Shown one piece after another: positions 8,974 to 16,831 of a stretch of DNA of 64,000 bases. Origin of the DNA: Verrucomicrobiota bacterium (GTDB lineage: Bacteria; Verrucomicrobiota; Verrucomicrobiia; Verrucomicrobiales; Akkermansiaceae); NCBI GenBank assembly GCA_017301995.1, contig JAFLEH010000005.1:111181-175180 (forward strand). Reading direction: 5' to 3'. Position 1 is the stretch's first letter; each line of letters begins with the position of its first letter. The notes under the pieces are model-generated. The model had not been told where the DNA came from. It made no database searches and saw only the letters and a list, made by a program, of their open reading frames with translations. The position numbers were made by a program, and so were the translations under genes.

Positions 8974-9000
8974 ATACACCGACCGGTTGCTAAACCCTCA
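8974..9000 (-). promoter_or_regulatory. predicted ECF promoter C
   Basis: On the minus strand TGAGGG (9000-8995) and GTGTAT (8979-8974) are 15 nt apart, 55 nt before the lipoprotein ATG. Flanking sequence differs from sites A and B apart from the motif, so shared ancestry is a weaker explanation here. Confidence 0.5.
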
Positions 9001-9090
9001 GACAATTTCTCACGTGCGAGCATTCGACCTTCAATTTGAATCTTGTAGCGGGTTTCCGGAGAAAAGCGCAATGTCGGGATTCAGAGCATC

Positions 9091-9660
9091 TCATTCCGTC
9101 ATGAAGGCTGCAAGTCGCGTGCGTAGTATCTGGCGAGCACGATAGATCTTCATCTCAACCGCCTTGCGGGTACAGCCCAGGATTGCGGCGATTTCCGCTT
9201 GGTCCTTGCCTTCATAGACGCTGAGAACGAGAGGTTGTCGGAGGTCTTCGGGCAGCGCGAGCACAGCCGATCTGACAGCGGCCTCGGTTTCGCTAGTTTC
9301 GGCCTCCCTGTCCGGGACGGCATGTTCGCCCCCGACTGCATCGGATAGAAACTCATCATCCATCGACACTTCAGGATGCCGGTGCCTCCAACGGGTATGA
9401 TTCTTGGCCTGGTTCGAAGCAATTTGGAACAGAAAGGAACCAAATGTTCCGCTGGCCCGGAACCGGGCGCGGGACAGGTAAAGCCTGACGAATGTTTCCT
9501 GTGCCAAGTCGCAAGCTGTCGCATGGCTTCCCGTTAGCCTCGTCAGAAAGGAAATCAGCTTCGCAGACCACCGGCCCATCAGTTCGTCAAGCGCCAGGTC
9601 CTGCCCTGCCGCTAGCCGTGCCATACATGCGTCATCTGGGTCATTTGATGGATCGGGCAT
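9091..9660 (-). CDS. ECF sigma factor, CnrH-like position
   Basis: A 189-aa sigma-70 family protein of ECF type. Region 2 is at about residues 25-90 (ACDLAQETFVRLYLSRARF). Region 4 is at about 125-180, with the HTH DQAEIAAILGCTRKAVEMKIY and an ending RARQILRTRLAAFM. There is no region 1.1 or 3. It is the third gene of an operon: anti-sigma-like protein, periplasmic sensor-like protein, then this gene (18-bp gap). That is the gene order of cnrYXH in Cupriavidus. It probably directs RNA polymerase to the yGAGrG-N15-GTGTwy promoters nearby. Confidence 0.88.
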   Translation of the reverse strand: MPDPSNDPDDACMARLAAGQDLALDELMGRWSAKLISFLTRLTGSHATACDLAQETFVRLYLSRARFRASGTFGSFLFQIASNQAKNHTRWRHRHPEVSMDDEFLSDAVGGEHAVPDREAETSETEAAVRSAVLALPEDLRQPLVLSVYEGKDQAEIAAILGCTRKAVEMKIYRARQILRTRLAAFMTE

Positions 9661-9678
9661 CGGAGCGAGAAGTCGAAT

Positions 9679-10182
9679 TCAGTGTGCCATCGCCCCGTGA
9701 ATGTCAGGATGTGCGGTAGGGCAAACCGTCGGGATCGCCGATTGGAGGAATTTTTTGCCCGCTTCAGGCGGCATTGCCGCTGCTGTTTTGTAGAGGTGCT
9801 CCATCAACTCAAGCCGACAATCAGCACGCGCCTTTTCCTCCTCCCGGATCGCGGCGGCGAGATCGTCGTTCATCCCGGTCGCTTGCTTCGCCAACCGAGC
9901 CACCTTTGCGCCGGCCAATTCGATCCGGCGGCAATTCTCATCACAACGGGGAATGTAGGAAATGTGCAGTTGTTCAACCTTTTGCATTTCGGTGTCGCTC
10001 AAGCCAAATTCAGTCTTCATCCAGGCAACCTCTTCCGCCGGACCGGGTCGTCCGGCAGTGGCGTAGCTCATTGGATGGGCGGCACCCCCTTCGTGGCTCC
10101 TTATCGTTCGGGTTACACAGAAGGCACCGACGCCCGACAAGATTGCAACGGCGAGCAGTATCCACATACTGGTTGCTTTCAT
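9679..10182 (-). CDS. periplasmic metal sensor-like protein (CnrX/Spy type)
   Basis: A 167-aa protein with one N-terminal membrane anchor (WILLAVAILSGVGAFCVT) and a helical periplasmic domain. The domain begins with FGLSDTEMQKVEQLHISY and carries CDENCRR. Helical LxxxE/Mxx patterns and this size are typical of the heavy-metal-resistance (CnrX, ZraP, Spy) superfamily, in which the periplasmic part binds metal. The ATG at 10182 overlaps the upstream stop by 4 bp. By analogy with CnrX, it would release the anti-sigma factor when metal binds. His and Met residues in the body could be ligands, but I cannot assign them. Confidence 0.75.
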   Translation of the reverse strand: MKATSMWILLAVAILSGVGAFCVTRTIRSHEGGAAHPMSYATAGRPGPAEEVAWMKTEFGLSDTEMQKVEQLHISYIPRCDENCRRIELAGAKVARLAKQATGMNDDLAAAIREEEKARADCRLELMEHLYKTAAAMPPEAGKKFLQSAIPTVCPTAHPDIHGAMAH

Positions 10183-10457
10183 CGCGATTGGGCCAACGGA
10201 TTGATTCTTGCAAAATAGGCGTCGCGGCCATTGGCGTCGGGCTTGAACTCCACCAGATGAGCGAGGAAGACCCCGACAATTGCCATCGCTACGGCTGCCA
10301 TAAGTGGTGCCCGCCAACCCGGAGAGACCTTGGATGCTGCCAATTCCCCTTCCACAGCGGGAATGCGAGCCCACACACCGGCCCGAAAACTTTCAGGCAC
10401 TTTTGGGGTGGGATTCCAGGCTTTCAATAAGGTGTTGAGCGGATCGTTTGATTTCAC
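10179..10457 (-). CDS. single-pass anti-sigma factor-like protein (CnrY position)
   Basis: A 92-aa protein. The cytoplasmic N-terminus (about 46 aa) contains LLKAWNPTPKVPESFRAGVW, one membrane helix follows (APLMAAVAMAIVGVFLAHLV), and the periplasmic tail is short. The layout fits CnrY-type or zinc-less anti-sigma factors. The start is GTG at 10457, with GGAAAG seven bases upstream. It overlaps the sensor-like gene by 4 bp and is the first gene of the operon. Predicted promoter D lies 22 nt upstream, implying autoregulation. Confidence 0.7.
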   Translation of the reverse strand: MKSNDPLNTLLKAWNPTPKVPESFRAGVWARIPAVEGELAASKVSPGWRAPLMAAVAMAIVGVFLAHLVEFKPDANGRDAYFARINPLAQSR

Positions 10458-10478
10458 GGTGATCTTTCCTTATTTAGA

Positions 10479-10505
10479 ATACACCAGTTTAGCGACTTTC
10501 TCTCA
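10479..10505 (-). promoter_or_regulatory. predicted ECF promoter D (sigma operon, autoregulatory)
   Basis: On the minus strand TGAGAG (10505-10500) and GTGTAT (10484-10479) are 15 nt apart, just upstream of the GTG start at 10457. It begins directly after the terminator of the preceding gene. It differs from sites A-C outside the two hexamers. Confidence 0.5.
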
Positions 10506-10546
10506 GAAAATTGCACCGCCCAGATGGCACACCCTCTGGACGGTGC
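10506..10546 (-). terminator. Rho-independent terminator after the Cys-rich protein gene
   Basis: On the minus strand, GCACCGTCCAGA pairs with TCTGGGCGGTGC (12 bp, one G-T wobble) around a 10-nt loop, followed by AATTTTC. It starts 17 bp after the stop at 10564 and separates that gene from promoter D. Confidence 0.75.
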
Positions 10547-10563
10547 TTTAGCAGACAGCCCTT

Positions 10564-10872
10564 TCATGCGCGGGAACCCTTGCGGCAAATGGAACGCTGG
10601 TTGTTGACCGTCACCGGGCAGTTCCCTTTGCAGTCGATCACCCTCTTGTAGACGGGGATTTGGCTGTGGTTTCCCATGTAACCGGTCATGACCGATTTTG
10701 TCGTGCAGCAATCCACCCCTTTGCAGGGAGCCGATACGCAGCAACCTTGGGTTGGCTGGGACCTCGATTTACGGGATGGCTTCGGACCGTAATCGGGGGC
10801 GGCAAAGGCGATGGAAGCGAGGGCTATTGCGGCCAATATGGTCGCTGTCGTTTGGGCGATTTTCATTTTCAT
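10564..10872 (-). CDS. small secreted Cys-rich protein
   Basis: A 102-aa protein with a signal peptide (KIAQTTATILAAIALASIAF, cut near AAPDYG). The mature part is basic and Cys-rich: QGCCVSAPCKGVDCCTTK and later DCKGNCPVTVNNQRSIC. I know no family for it. The paired cysteines, export signal and promoter B upstream suggest a periplasmic metal-binding role in the ECF regulon. A terminator follows directly. Confidence 0.65.
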   Translation of the reverse strand: MKMKIAQTTATILAAIALASIAFAAPDYGPKPSRKSRSQPTQGCCVSAPCKGVDCCTTKSVMTGYMGNHSQIPVYKRVIDCKGNCPVTVNNQRSICRKGSRA

Positions 10873-10929
10873 GGTTGTTGGTTGTTGGTTGTTGAGTTCG
10901 AGGACCTTGAATCACCCTCTCACGGCGTA

Positions 10930-10956
10930 GAACACCGGTCCCGCTACAAGCCCTCG
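10930..10956 (-). promoter_or_regulatory. predicted ECF promoter B
   Basis: On the minus strand CGAGGG (10956-10951) and GTGTTC (10935-10930) are 15 nt apart, 58 nt upstream of the ATG at 10872. About 40 bp around it match the region of promoter A closely. Confidence 0.5.
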
Positions 10957-11066
10957 CTTTTTTTTCTTTCCGGCACCAACACTGAATCGCAGCCCTGATT
11001 AGCCATCCTGAGGTGCGGAAAGTTTTCGAACGGAGAATCGAGCCCAGGAGGATATTGCAGAAATTT

Positions 11067-11241
11067 GACCTTGATCGGCAGCGCGGATGTGACAGATAGG
11101 GGAGGATTCCACACGGATTCCACACAAAACGCCGGGTCAAGTCGCGATAACTTGCGTCACCCCGGAATAGCCACAGAAGCAAGAATGCCCATGAAGACGC
11201 AGAATGACGCAATGACTACGGAGACGCCACCCGCTCCGCCA
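11067..11241. repeat. 175-bp repeat, copy 1 (inverted partner at 29821-29995)
   Basis: From GACCTTGATCGGC to CCGCTCCGCCA, the sequence matches the reverse complement of 29821-29995 over its full length with about a dozen differences. Both copies carry open frames on the matching strand that I take to be non-coding. The copies face each other around the 18.6-kb metal region. A shorter third relative is at 29533-29572. Confidence 0.85.
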
Positions 11242-11245
11242 GTTT

Positions 11246-11290
11246 CCTGCGAATCAGCAGGTTGGGGTTCGAGTCCCTTCGGGCGTGCCT
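11246..11290 (+). other. tRNA 3'-end-like fragment
   Basis: CCTGC-N6-GCAGG resembles the variable arm of a class II tRNA. It is followed by GGGGTTCGAGTCCC, a good T-arm, and then TTCGGGC, which would pair with a GCCCGAA acceptor half. No 5' half or CCA is present. It begins right after the 175-bp repeat, so it could be a leftover of integration into a tRNA gene. It could also be a chance resemblance. Confidence 0.3.
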
Positions 11291-11312
11291 CGGTTAAAAC
11301 TCTGCGGATTAA

Positions 11313-11645
11313 TGGTCTGAAGGGATCGACTGGGATCCGCTCACCAGAGGCAGCCGCCTGCCACTCGTCACCCAGCTGAGGAGATTTCTCGTCCTGGAAT
11401 CCCGGCGCGAACCCAACCTCGCCACCCGCTGCATGGGGCTCGGCCTGCGCAAACTCCCCGATCACTTCGAGGAAAAATACGGATACCGTCCCCTCCTCGC
11501 CGAGAGCTTCAGCGATCCGAAGCTTCACGAAGGCACCATCTACAAAGCCGGCAACTGGACGCCTTTGGGCTTCAGCAAAGGCTTCAAACGCCATAAAATC
11601 GAATTCTATGTCGATGAGGAAAGCCCGAAAAAATACTGGGTCTAG
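11313..11645 (+). pseudogene. C-terminal fragment of a DUF4338/DruA-like protein
   Basis: The frame opens after a TAA at 11310-11312 and encodes WDPLTRGSRLPLVTQLRRFL, then KLPDHFEEKYGYRPLLAESF and KAGNWTPLGFSKGFKRH, up to a stop at 11645. This order of motifs is that of the DUF4338 family (Druantia DruA and relatives carried on mobile elements). The family is usually several hundred residues long; only about 110 are left, without the N-terminal part. It lies inside the left copy of the 175-bp repeat and next to other gene debris. Confidence 0.7.
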
Positions 11646-11782
11646 CCGAGCTGAAGTTGTTTCGCTGTCGTGCCGCTTCTGTAGGTTGGCCCGTGACTCT
11701 GCCGCCGGCCCCGAAATGCCGCAATTAGCTTGCGGATCAGGGCCGGAGGCGGCTAGGCTCCGGCCATCTTCACCTTCAATTC

Positions 11783-11935
11783 ATGCCCACACTCAACTGG
11801 ATCGGCAAGGATGCCGTCGTCAAACATCACCAGGAGGTGCCGTTCCACCTGCTCAAGGACGTGCCGGACCTCGCTTGCGGTGATCCCGGCAGCGGGAATC
11901 TCATCGTCCAGGGCGACAACCTTGTGGCGCTTTAG
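11783..11935 (+). pseudogene. 5' fragment of a type III restriction-modification methyltransferase (mod) gene
   Basis: The frame from ATG at 11783 reads MPTLNWIGKDAVVKHH, then DPGSGNLIVQGDNLVAL, and stops at TAG. These residues are the typical start of type III Mod / site-specific DNA-methyltransferases, just before the DPPY region. After the TAG the same frame still reads AILLYH, as in the family (normally K-A-L-L-P-Y-Y). So the gene has both a premature stop and a truncation near 11950. The first 29 bp recur at 45090-45118. Confidence 0.75.
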
Positions 11936-11947
11936 GCGATACTTCTC

Positions 11948-12013
11948 TATCACCAAAGTGCAGGGGCAGGCAATGACCAGCAGCACCAGCGCCCGGTAGC
12001 GGTTGAAGGGCTC
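11948..12013 (-). pseudogene. internal fragment of a P1B-type ATPase
   Basis: On the minus strand the frame reads EPFNRYRALVLLVIACPC followed by TLVI. This matches the CPC membrane segment of metal-transporting ATPases, compare YRALALLVIACPCALVI in the intact ATPase at 20885-22828. It has no start or phosphorylation site and joins directly to the mod fragment. A Thr replaces the Ala after CPC. It is debris from an old rearrangement. Confidence 0.75.
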
Positions 12014-12043
12014 GTGCTTTGTTAGTTAGAGATTTAGTTAGGC

Positions 12044-15000
12044 TCACAGGTCATCACTGAATTCGGGTTGTTGTTTTGGGCGGCCCATCAGGTAAACCAC
12101 GGGCAGCACGAGCAGGGTCAGCACGGTGGAGGTGATCACGCCGCCGATGACGACGGTGGCGAGCGGCTTCTGCACTTCGGAGCCGACACCGGTGGAGAGG
12201 GCCATGGGCAGGAAGCCGATGGCGTCGGTGATGGCGGTGGCCAGGACCGGGCGGAGACGGCGGCTGGCAGCGTCGCGCACCGCTCGGATGGGATCAGTGG
12301 CGTCGCGGAGGTTGGAGCGGATTGCCTCGATGAGGATCTGGCCGTTGAGCACGGCGATGCCAAAGAGGGCGATGAAGCCGATGGCAGCGCTGACGCTGAA
12401 AGGAATGTCGCGCAGCCACAGGGAAAACACACCGCCTACCAAGGCGAACGGAATGCCGAGATAGATCAGGGTGACATCGCGGAAGTTGCGCAGGCTGAGA
12501 TAGAGCAGGACGAAGACCAGCACCATGGTCACGGGCACCACGACCAGCAACCGGTTGTGGGCGCGTTCGAGGTTCTCAAACTGCCCACCCCACTCGATGA
12601 CATAGCCATCGGGCAGGGCGATTTTTTCGGCGATGCGTCGCTTGGCTTCATCGACAAAGGAGACCACATCGCGGCCGTCGACATTGGTTTGCACCCGGAT
12701 GAGACGGCGGCTCCACTCGCGGTTGATGGTTGCAGAGCCGGGAGTTTCGGTCACATCGGCGACATCGGAGAGGGAAATGCGCAAACCCGAATCGGTGGGG
12801 ATGACGAGGTTGCGGACGGCTTCGATTTCAGTGCGGAATTTTTCCGGCAGGACCACGGCGAGTGGAAACTGGCGCTGGCCTTCGTAGATTTCGCCGACGC
12901 GCAGCACACCGATGGCCTCGATGTAGGGGAGGATTTCGGCGGCGGACACGCCGAGGCGAGCCATTTTATCGGGACGCAGCTCGATCCGCAGGCCGGGCTG
13001 ACCAGTGATTTGGTCGGCGGACACGTCGGAGGCTCCATCGATATCGACGAGCACGCGCTGGATGTCATCGCTGATTCGCGTGAGGGTCGCGAAGTCGTCG
13101 CCGAAGATCAGGATCCCGACGTCGGAACGGACACCCGATTCCATTTCGTTGAGCCGCATCTCGATCGGTTGTGTGAAGAGGATGTTGACGCCCGGCAGGG
13201 TGGAGACGGTTTCCTGCATGGCGGCGACCAGCTCGTCTTGGGTGGTGGCGCGGGTCCACTCCTCGCGAGGGGTCAGGGAGATGAAAATGTCAGTCAGCTC
13301 GGTGCCCATTGGGTCGGTGGCGATTTCGGCGGAGCCGATGCGGCTCCAGACATGTCGGATCTCGGCGGGGAATTTCTCCTTGAGGAGGCGCTCAACCCGG
13401 CTGTTATAGTCGGCGGAGGTTTCGAGCGAGGTCCCGGCGAGCCGGATCGTGTTGGCGACGATGGCGCCCTCACCGAGACGCGGAATGAATTCGCCGCCGA
13501 GACGGGTGCCGAGGAATGCGGTGACGACGAGCATGGCGAGCACCACGGTAAGCGCGACCCAGCGGAGTTTCATCACGCCGCCGAGAATTTTTGAGTAACC
13601 ACTCGTCAGGGCGCGAGCGAACCAGCCTTCCTCGGCCTTGAATTTCCGGGGCAGGAACAGATGCCCGAGGACCGGCGAGATCACCAGCGCGATGACGATC
13701 GCGCCGAGCAGGGCGAGGATGAAGGTCATCGCCATGGGCCGGAACATTTTCCCCTCCGTGCCTTCGAGGGTGAGGATGGGCAGGAAGACGACGGTGATGA
13801 TACCCATGCCGAAGAGAATGGGACGGGCCACCTCGCGGCTTGACGCGATGATGCAATCGAAGCGCTCAGCCAGAGTGAGCTGGCGGCCAGCCGCGCGAGT
13901 GCGCTCGGCAAGTCCGCGCAGATTGGCCTCGGTCATGACGACCGAGCCATCGACGATGAGGCCGAAATCGATCGCGCCAAGACTGAGCAGGCTCGCTGTG
14001 ATGGCAAAGTAGTTCATGCCAAGCAGCGCAAAGAGCATGGCCAGCGGAATGCAGATAGCGACCAGCAGGCCGGCGCGGACGTTGCCCAGCAGCACGAGGA
14101 GGATGAGGGTTACCATCACGGCGCCGCCGATGAGGTTATGGGAGACGGTGTCCAGCACCGAGGCGGTGAGTTCCGTGCGGTCATAAACCACTTCGAGATG
14201 GACGCCATCGGGAAGCGAAGGGCGAATCTCATCCAGGCGCTCCTTGAGGGCGCTGGTGACTTCCTGCGCGTTCTCGCCCATGAGCATGAAGGCAAGCCCG
14301 AGGACGACCTCGCCTTGGCCGTTGGCGGTGACCGCGCCGCGGCGGATTTCGTGGCCGATGCGCACCTCCGCGATGTCCGCGACACGGATGGGTGATCCTT
14401 CGCTTGAGGCCACCTCGATATGCTCGATTTCCTTGATCGAAGTCACCCGTCCGATGCCATGGATGAGCAGGTCGCGGCCGCTGATGGTGACTTTGCCGCC
14501 ACCGACGTTGCGGTTGTTGTCGCGCAGCGCCCGCATGACGTCTTCGAGGGAAAGGTCGAACTTCAAGAGCGAGTCGGGATCGACCACGACGTGATATTGT
14601 TTTTCGTAGCCGCCCCAGGAGTTGACCTCGGCGACGCCGGAGACTTTCCGTAGCTCGGGTTTGACAATCCAGTCGTGGATGGTGCGCAACTCTTCGAGCG
14701 TTCGGCTGCCGTCTTTGCTGCTCAGAACATAGTGAAAAATCTCGCCGAGGCCAGTGGAGATGGGGCCCATTTCCGGCACGCCAACATCCTCCGGCAGCTC
14801 GACCGAAAGCAGCCGCTCGGAGACATATTGCCGGGCGGTTTCGATGCTGGTGCCGTCTTTGAAAGTGGCGACCACTTGGGAGAGGCCGAACTTCGAGACC
14901 GAGCGCACGCTTGTGAGTCCTGGCAGGCCGGAAATTTCGAGCTCCACGGCGAGGGTGATCTGTTGCTCGATTTCCTCCGCGTTGAGAGAGGGCGCCACGG

Positions 15001-15151
15001 TATTGATCTGGACCTGGATCGGGGTGGTGTCCGGAAATGCATCTACCGGCACCCGCGACCCCGCCCAGATGCCGGTGCCGATCAACAGCGCGGTGAACAG
15101 CACGACCAGCAGGCGGTTGGTGAGGCAGAAACGAAAGAGATGGGCAAACAT
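12044..15151 (-). CDS. czcA: CzcA/CnrA-type divalent-cation RND pump
   Basis: A 1035-aa HME-RND pump, predicted to export Zn, Co, Cd or Ni. The helix 4 motif is LGAIDFGLIVDGSVVMTE, the DFG..VDG pattern of the divalent-cation branch, unlike the CusA-type pump at 354-3707. The N-terminus has VPVDAFPDTTPIQVQINTVA and a periplasmic start typical of CzcA. The ATG at 15151 begins MFAHLFRFCLTNRLLVV, directly before the first membrane helix; an upstream start at 15217 would overlap the adaptor gene. It is the last gene of the CBA operon, 62 bp after the adaptor stop. Confidence 0.92.
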   Translation of the reverse strand: MFAHLFRFCLTNRLLVVLFTALLIGTGIWAGSRVPVDAFPDTTPIQVQINTVAPSLNAEEIEQQITLAVELEISGLPGLTSVRSVSKFGLSQVVATFKDGTSIETARQYVSERLLSVELPEDVGVPEMGPISTGLGEIFHYVLSSKDGSRTLEELRTIHDWIVKPELRKVSGVAEVNSWGGYEKQYHVVVDPDSLLKFDLSLEDVMRALRDNNRNVGGGKVTISGRDLLIHGIGRVTSIKEIEHIEVASSEGSPIRVADIAEVRIGHEIRRGAVTANGQGEVVLGLAFMLMGENAQEVTSALKERLDEIRPSLPDGVHLEVVYDRTELTASVLDTVSHNLIGGAVMVTLILLVLLGNVRAGLLVAICIPLAMLFALLGMNYFAITASLLSLGAIDFGLIVDGSVVMTEANLRGLAERTRAAGRQLTLAERFDCIIASSREVARPILFGMGIITVVFLPILTLEGTEGKMFRPMAMTFILALLGAIVIALVISPVLGHLFLPRKFKAEEGWFARALTSGYSKILGGVMKLRWVALTVVLAMLVVTAFLGTRLGGEFIPRLGEGAIVANTIRLAGTSLETSADYNSRVERLLKEKFPAEIRHVWSRIGSAEIATDPMGTELTDIFISLTPREEWTRATTQDELVAAMQETVSTLPGVNILFTQPIEMRLNEMESGVRSDVGILIFGDDFATLTRISDDIQRVLVDIDGASDVSADQITGQPGLRIELRPDKMARLGVSAAEILPYIEAIGVLRVGEIYEGQRQFPLAVVLPEKFRTEIEAVRNLVIPTDSGLRISLSDVADVTETPGSATINREWSRRLIRVQTNVDGRDVVSFVDEAKRRIAEKIALPDGYVIEWGGQFENLERAHNRLLVVVPVTMVLVFVLLYLSLRNFRDVTLIYLGIPFALVGGVFSLWLRDIPFSVSAAIGFIALFGIAVLNGQILIEAIRSNLRDATDPIRAVRDAASRRLRPVLATAITDAIGFLPMALSTGVGSEVQKPLATVVIGGVITSTVLTLLVLPVVYLMGRPKQQPEFSDDL

Positions 15152-15213
15152 GGGTGCTGGAAATAGGATTGATGTAAAAATAGGCCGAGCGGCAGTGGCG
15201 GTGGGCGCGGAAC

Positions 15214-16788
15214 TCAATCATCGACGCATCCCGCGCCGAGCAGCGACTTGAGGAATTCAGAGCGCAGGATATAACTGCCGCCGGTGACCACCTGATCGTC
15301 GGTGTTGAGTCCCCGGCGAATCGCGGTGAGTCCATCGGAGGCACGTCCGCCGAATTCCACCCGTGTCGCGGCGAAGAGAGCTGGTTCCTTGCGGACGAAC
15401 ACGAACGGGACGCCGTCGATCTCTTGGATCGAGCTGGTCGGCACCGTCAGTGAGGGCGAATCCGCAGTGAGCATGATGCTGGCCTCGCCGTAGAGTCCTT
15501 TGCGCAGCGCGGGGGGGGGATCGGTCACCAAGGCGCGGGCGCGGATGCGACGGGTCTTTTCGTCGATGGCGCTGGAAATCCAGATCAGTTCCGCGTCGAT
15601 GACGGTTCCGGGCAGGTCGGCGAAGCTAGCGCGCACCGGCATGCCTACTTTCAGCGGGGCGGCGGCGCGGGCGGGAATGGAGAGTTCGAGCCACATTGAG
15701 GAGAGATCGGCGAGCTTGAAGATCACGTCGCCGGGCGCGACGCGTTCGCCGGGCGCGACTTCACGCTCGACGATGGTGCCGGCGAAGGGTGCCTTGAGAG
15801 TCAGCATGACGGTGGGAAGGCCTTGCTCTGCAAGCACGGTGATTTCCTGCTCGGAAAGGTCGAGGTTGAGGAGGCGTTGGTGGGCGGCGGCGAAGTCCAC
15901 CTCGGCGACTTCGGCGGCGGCCTCGGCGGTTTCGAGATCAGAGGCGGCTGAGATTTGTTTGGCGGCGAGCTGGCGTTCGCGCCCGACCCGCAGGCGGGCG
16001 AGTTTGCGCTCCGCAGCGGCGGAGAGAAATCGGCTCTTGGCTTCGGCGAACTGGGGCGAATGAACCTGGCCGAGGATTTCCCCGGCGGCGACCCTCTGGC
16101 CGGGCACCGCCGAGATCTCATGGACAATGCCCTCGACCAGGGGCGTGATTTTCGCGACCCTGTTCTGGTTGTAATCAACCGTGGCGTAAGCCTCGATGGC
16201 GGCGCTGGTGGTCGAGGCCGTGGGCCGGGAAACCTCGACGCCCACTTTCGCCATGGCCTCGGCGGAGGCGACGCGGATTGTGAGGCTCTGGCCGGGGGCA
16301 AGTCCCGCCGCGAGTTCGGGCTGGCAGACGGCGCATTCGGCTTCCGGTACGCCATGCTCCTTGCACATCAGCACCTCGGCGGGCTTGGTGTTTGACGAGG
16401 TTTTCGCGACGGAGGCCCCGGTCTTCTTCAGGTCGGGATGACACAGATAGCATTCGTCTTCGTAAACGCCGTGTTCGGTGCAATAGGGGCGACCTTTCTC
16501 CTTTAGCTCGGGATGGCAATCGAAGCAGCGGTTCTCGTAGCGGTGGTGTTCCTTGCACCAGAGGCGACCGGCTTCGCGCTTCGAGGTGTCGCAGATGAAG
16601 CAGCCTTCGCCGGTGGGGCAGGCCGAGATCTCGTGAACCTCGATACCGCCGCCCTCTGCGGCGGCGGGAGTTGATTTCGCCTCAGGGGTGCTGGCGGAGG
16701 GGCTTCCCTTATCCTCGCCGCAGCCGACGAGAAAGGCCGCGAGCAGGCCGAGGATGAACGTGTAGATGAGTTGCTTTGGTGTTTTCAT
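15214..16788 (-). CDS. czcB: CzcB/CnrB-type RND adaptor with an N-terminal CxEH zinc-ribbon-like repeat region
   Basis: A 524-aa adaptor, longer than usual because of an N-terminal insert. After a signal sequence with lipobox LVGC, residues about 55-175 carry three repeats: WCKEHHRYENRCFDCHPEL, YCTEHGVYEDECYLCHPDL and MCKEHGVPEAECAVCQPEL. They are preceded by a partial repeat with CFICDTSKREAG. Each repeat has three Cys plus His and Glu, so it probably binds a divalent metal. The rest is a normal adaptor (HSPQFAEAKSRFLSAAAERK hairpin; barrel domain with VGMPVRASFADLPGTVI). It lies between the czcC- and czcA-type genes. Confidence 0.9.
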   Translation of the reverse strand: MKTPKQLIYTFILGLLAAFLVGCGEDKGSPSASTPEAKSTPAAAEGGGIEVHEISACPTGEGCFICDTSKREAGRLWCKEHHRYENRCFDCHPELKEKGRPYCTEHGVYEDECYLCHPDLKKTGASVAKTSSNTKPAEVLMCKEHGVPEAECAVCQPELAAGLAPGQSLTIRVASAEAMAKVGVEVSRPTASTTSAAIEAYATVDYNQNRVAKITPLVEGIVHEISAVPGQRVAAGEILGQVHSPQFAEAKSRFLSAAAERKLARLRVGRERQLAAKQISAASDLETAEAAAEVAEVDFAAAHQRLLNLDLSEQEITVLAEQGLPTVMLTLKAPFAGTIVEREVAPGERVAPGDVIFKLADLSSMWLELSIPARAAAPLKVGMPVRASFADLPGTVIDAELIWISSAIDEKTRRIRARALVTDPPPALRKGLYGEASIMLTADSPSLTVPTSSIQEIDGVPFVFVRKEPALFAATRVEFGGRASDGLTAIRRGLNTDDQVVTGGSYILRSEFLKSLLGAGCVDD

Positions 16789-16831
16789 GTCTTTAGTGGT
16801 TGATGGTTCGATGGTCGGTGGATTTCGTCAC

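Noticed and set aside
10769-11212. Frame that resembles a second frame at 29850-30287
   Set aside because: The similarity is only the shared 175-bp inverted repeat; outside it the two frames differ completely, so it is not evidence for a protein family.
11157-11594. 145-codon minus-strand frame
   Set aside because: Antisense to the DUF4338-like fragment, whose plus-strand reading matches a family; the minus frame matches nothing.
12068-13594. 508-codon plus-strand frame
   Set aside because: Antisense to the intact CzcA-type gene; low-complexity Gly/Asp/His composition and no recognisable motif.
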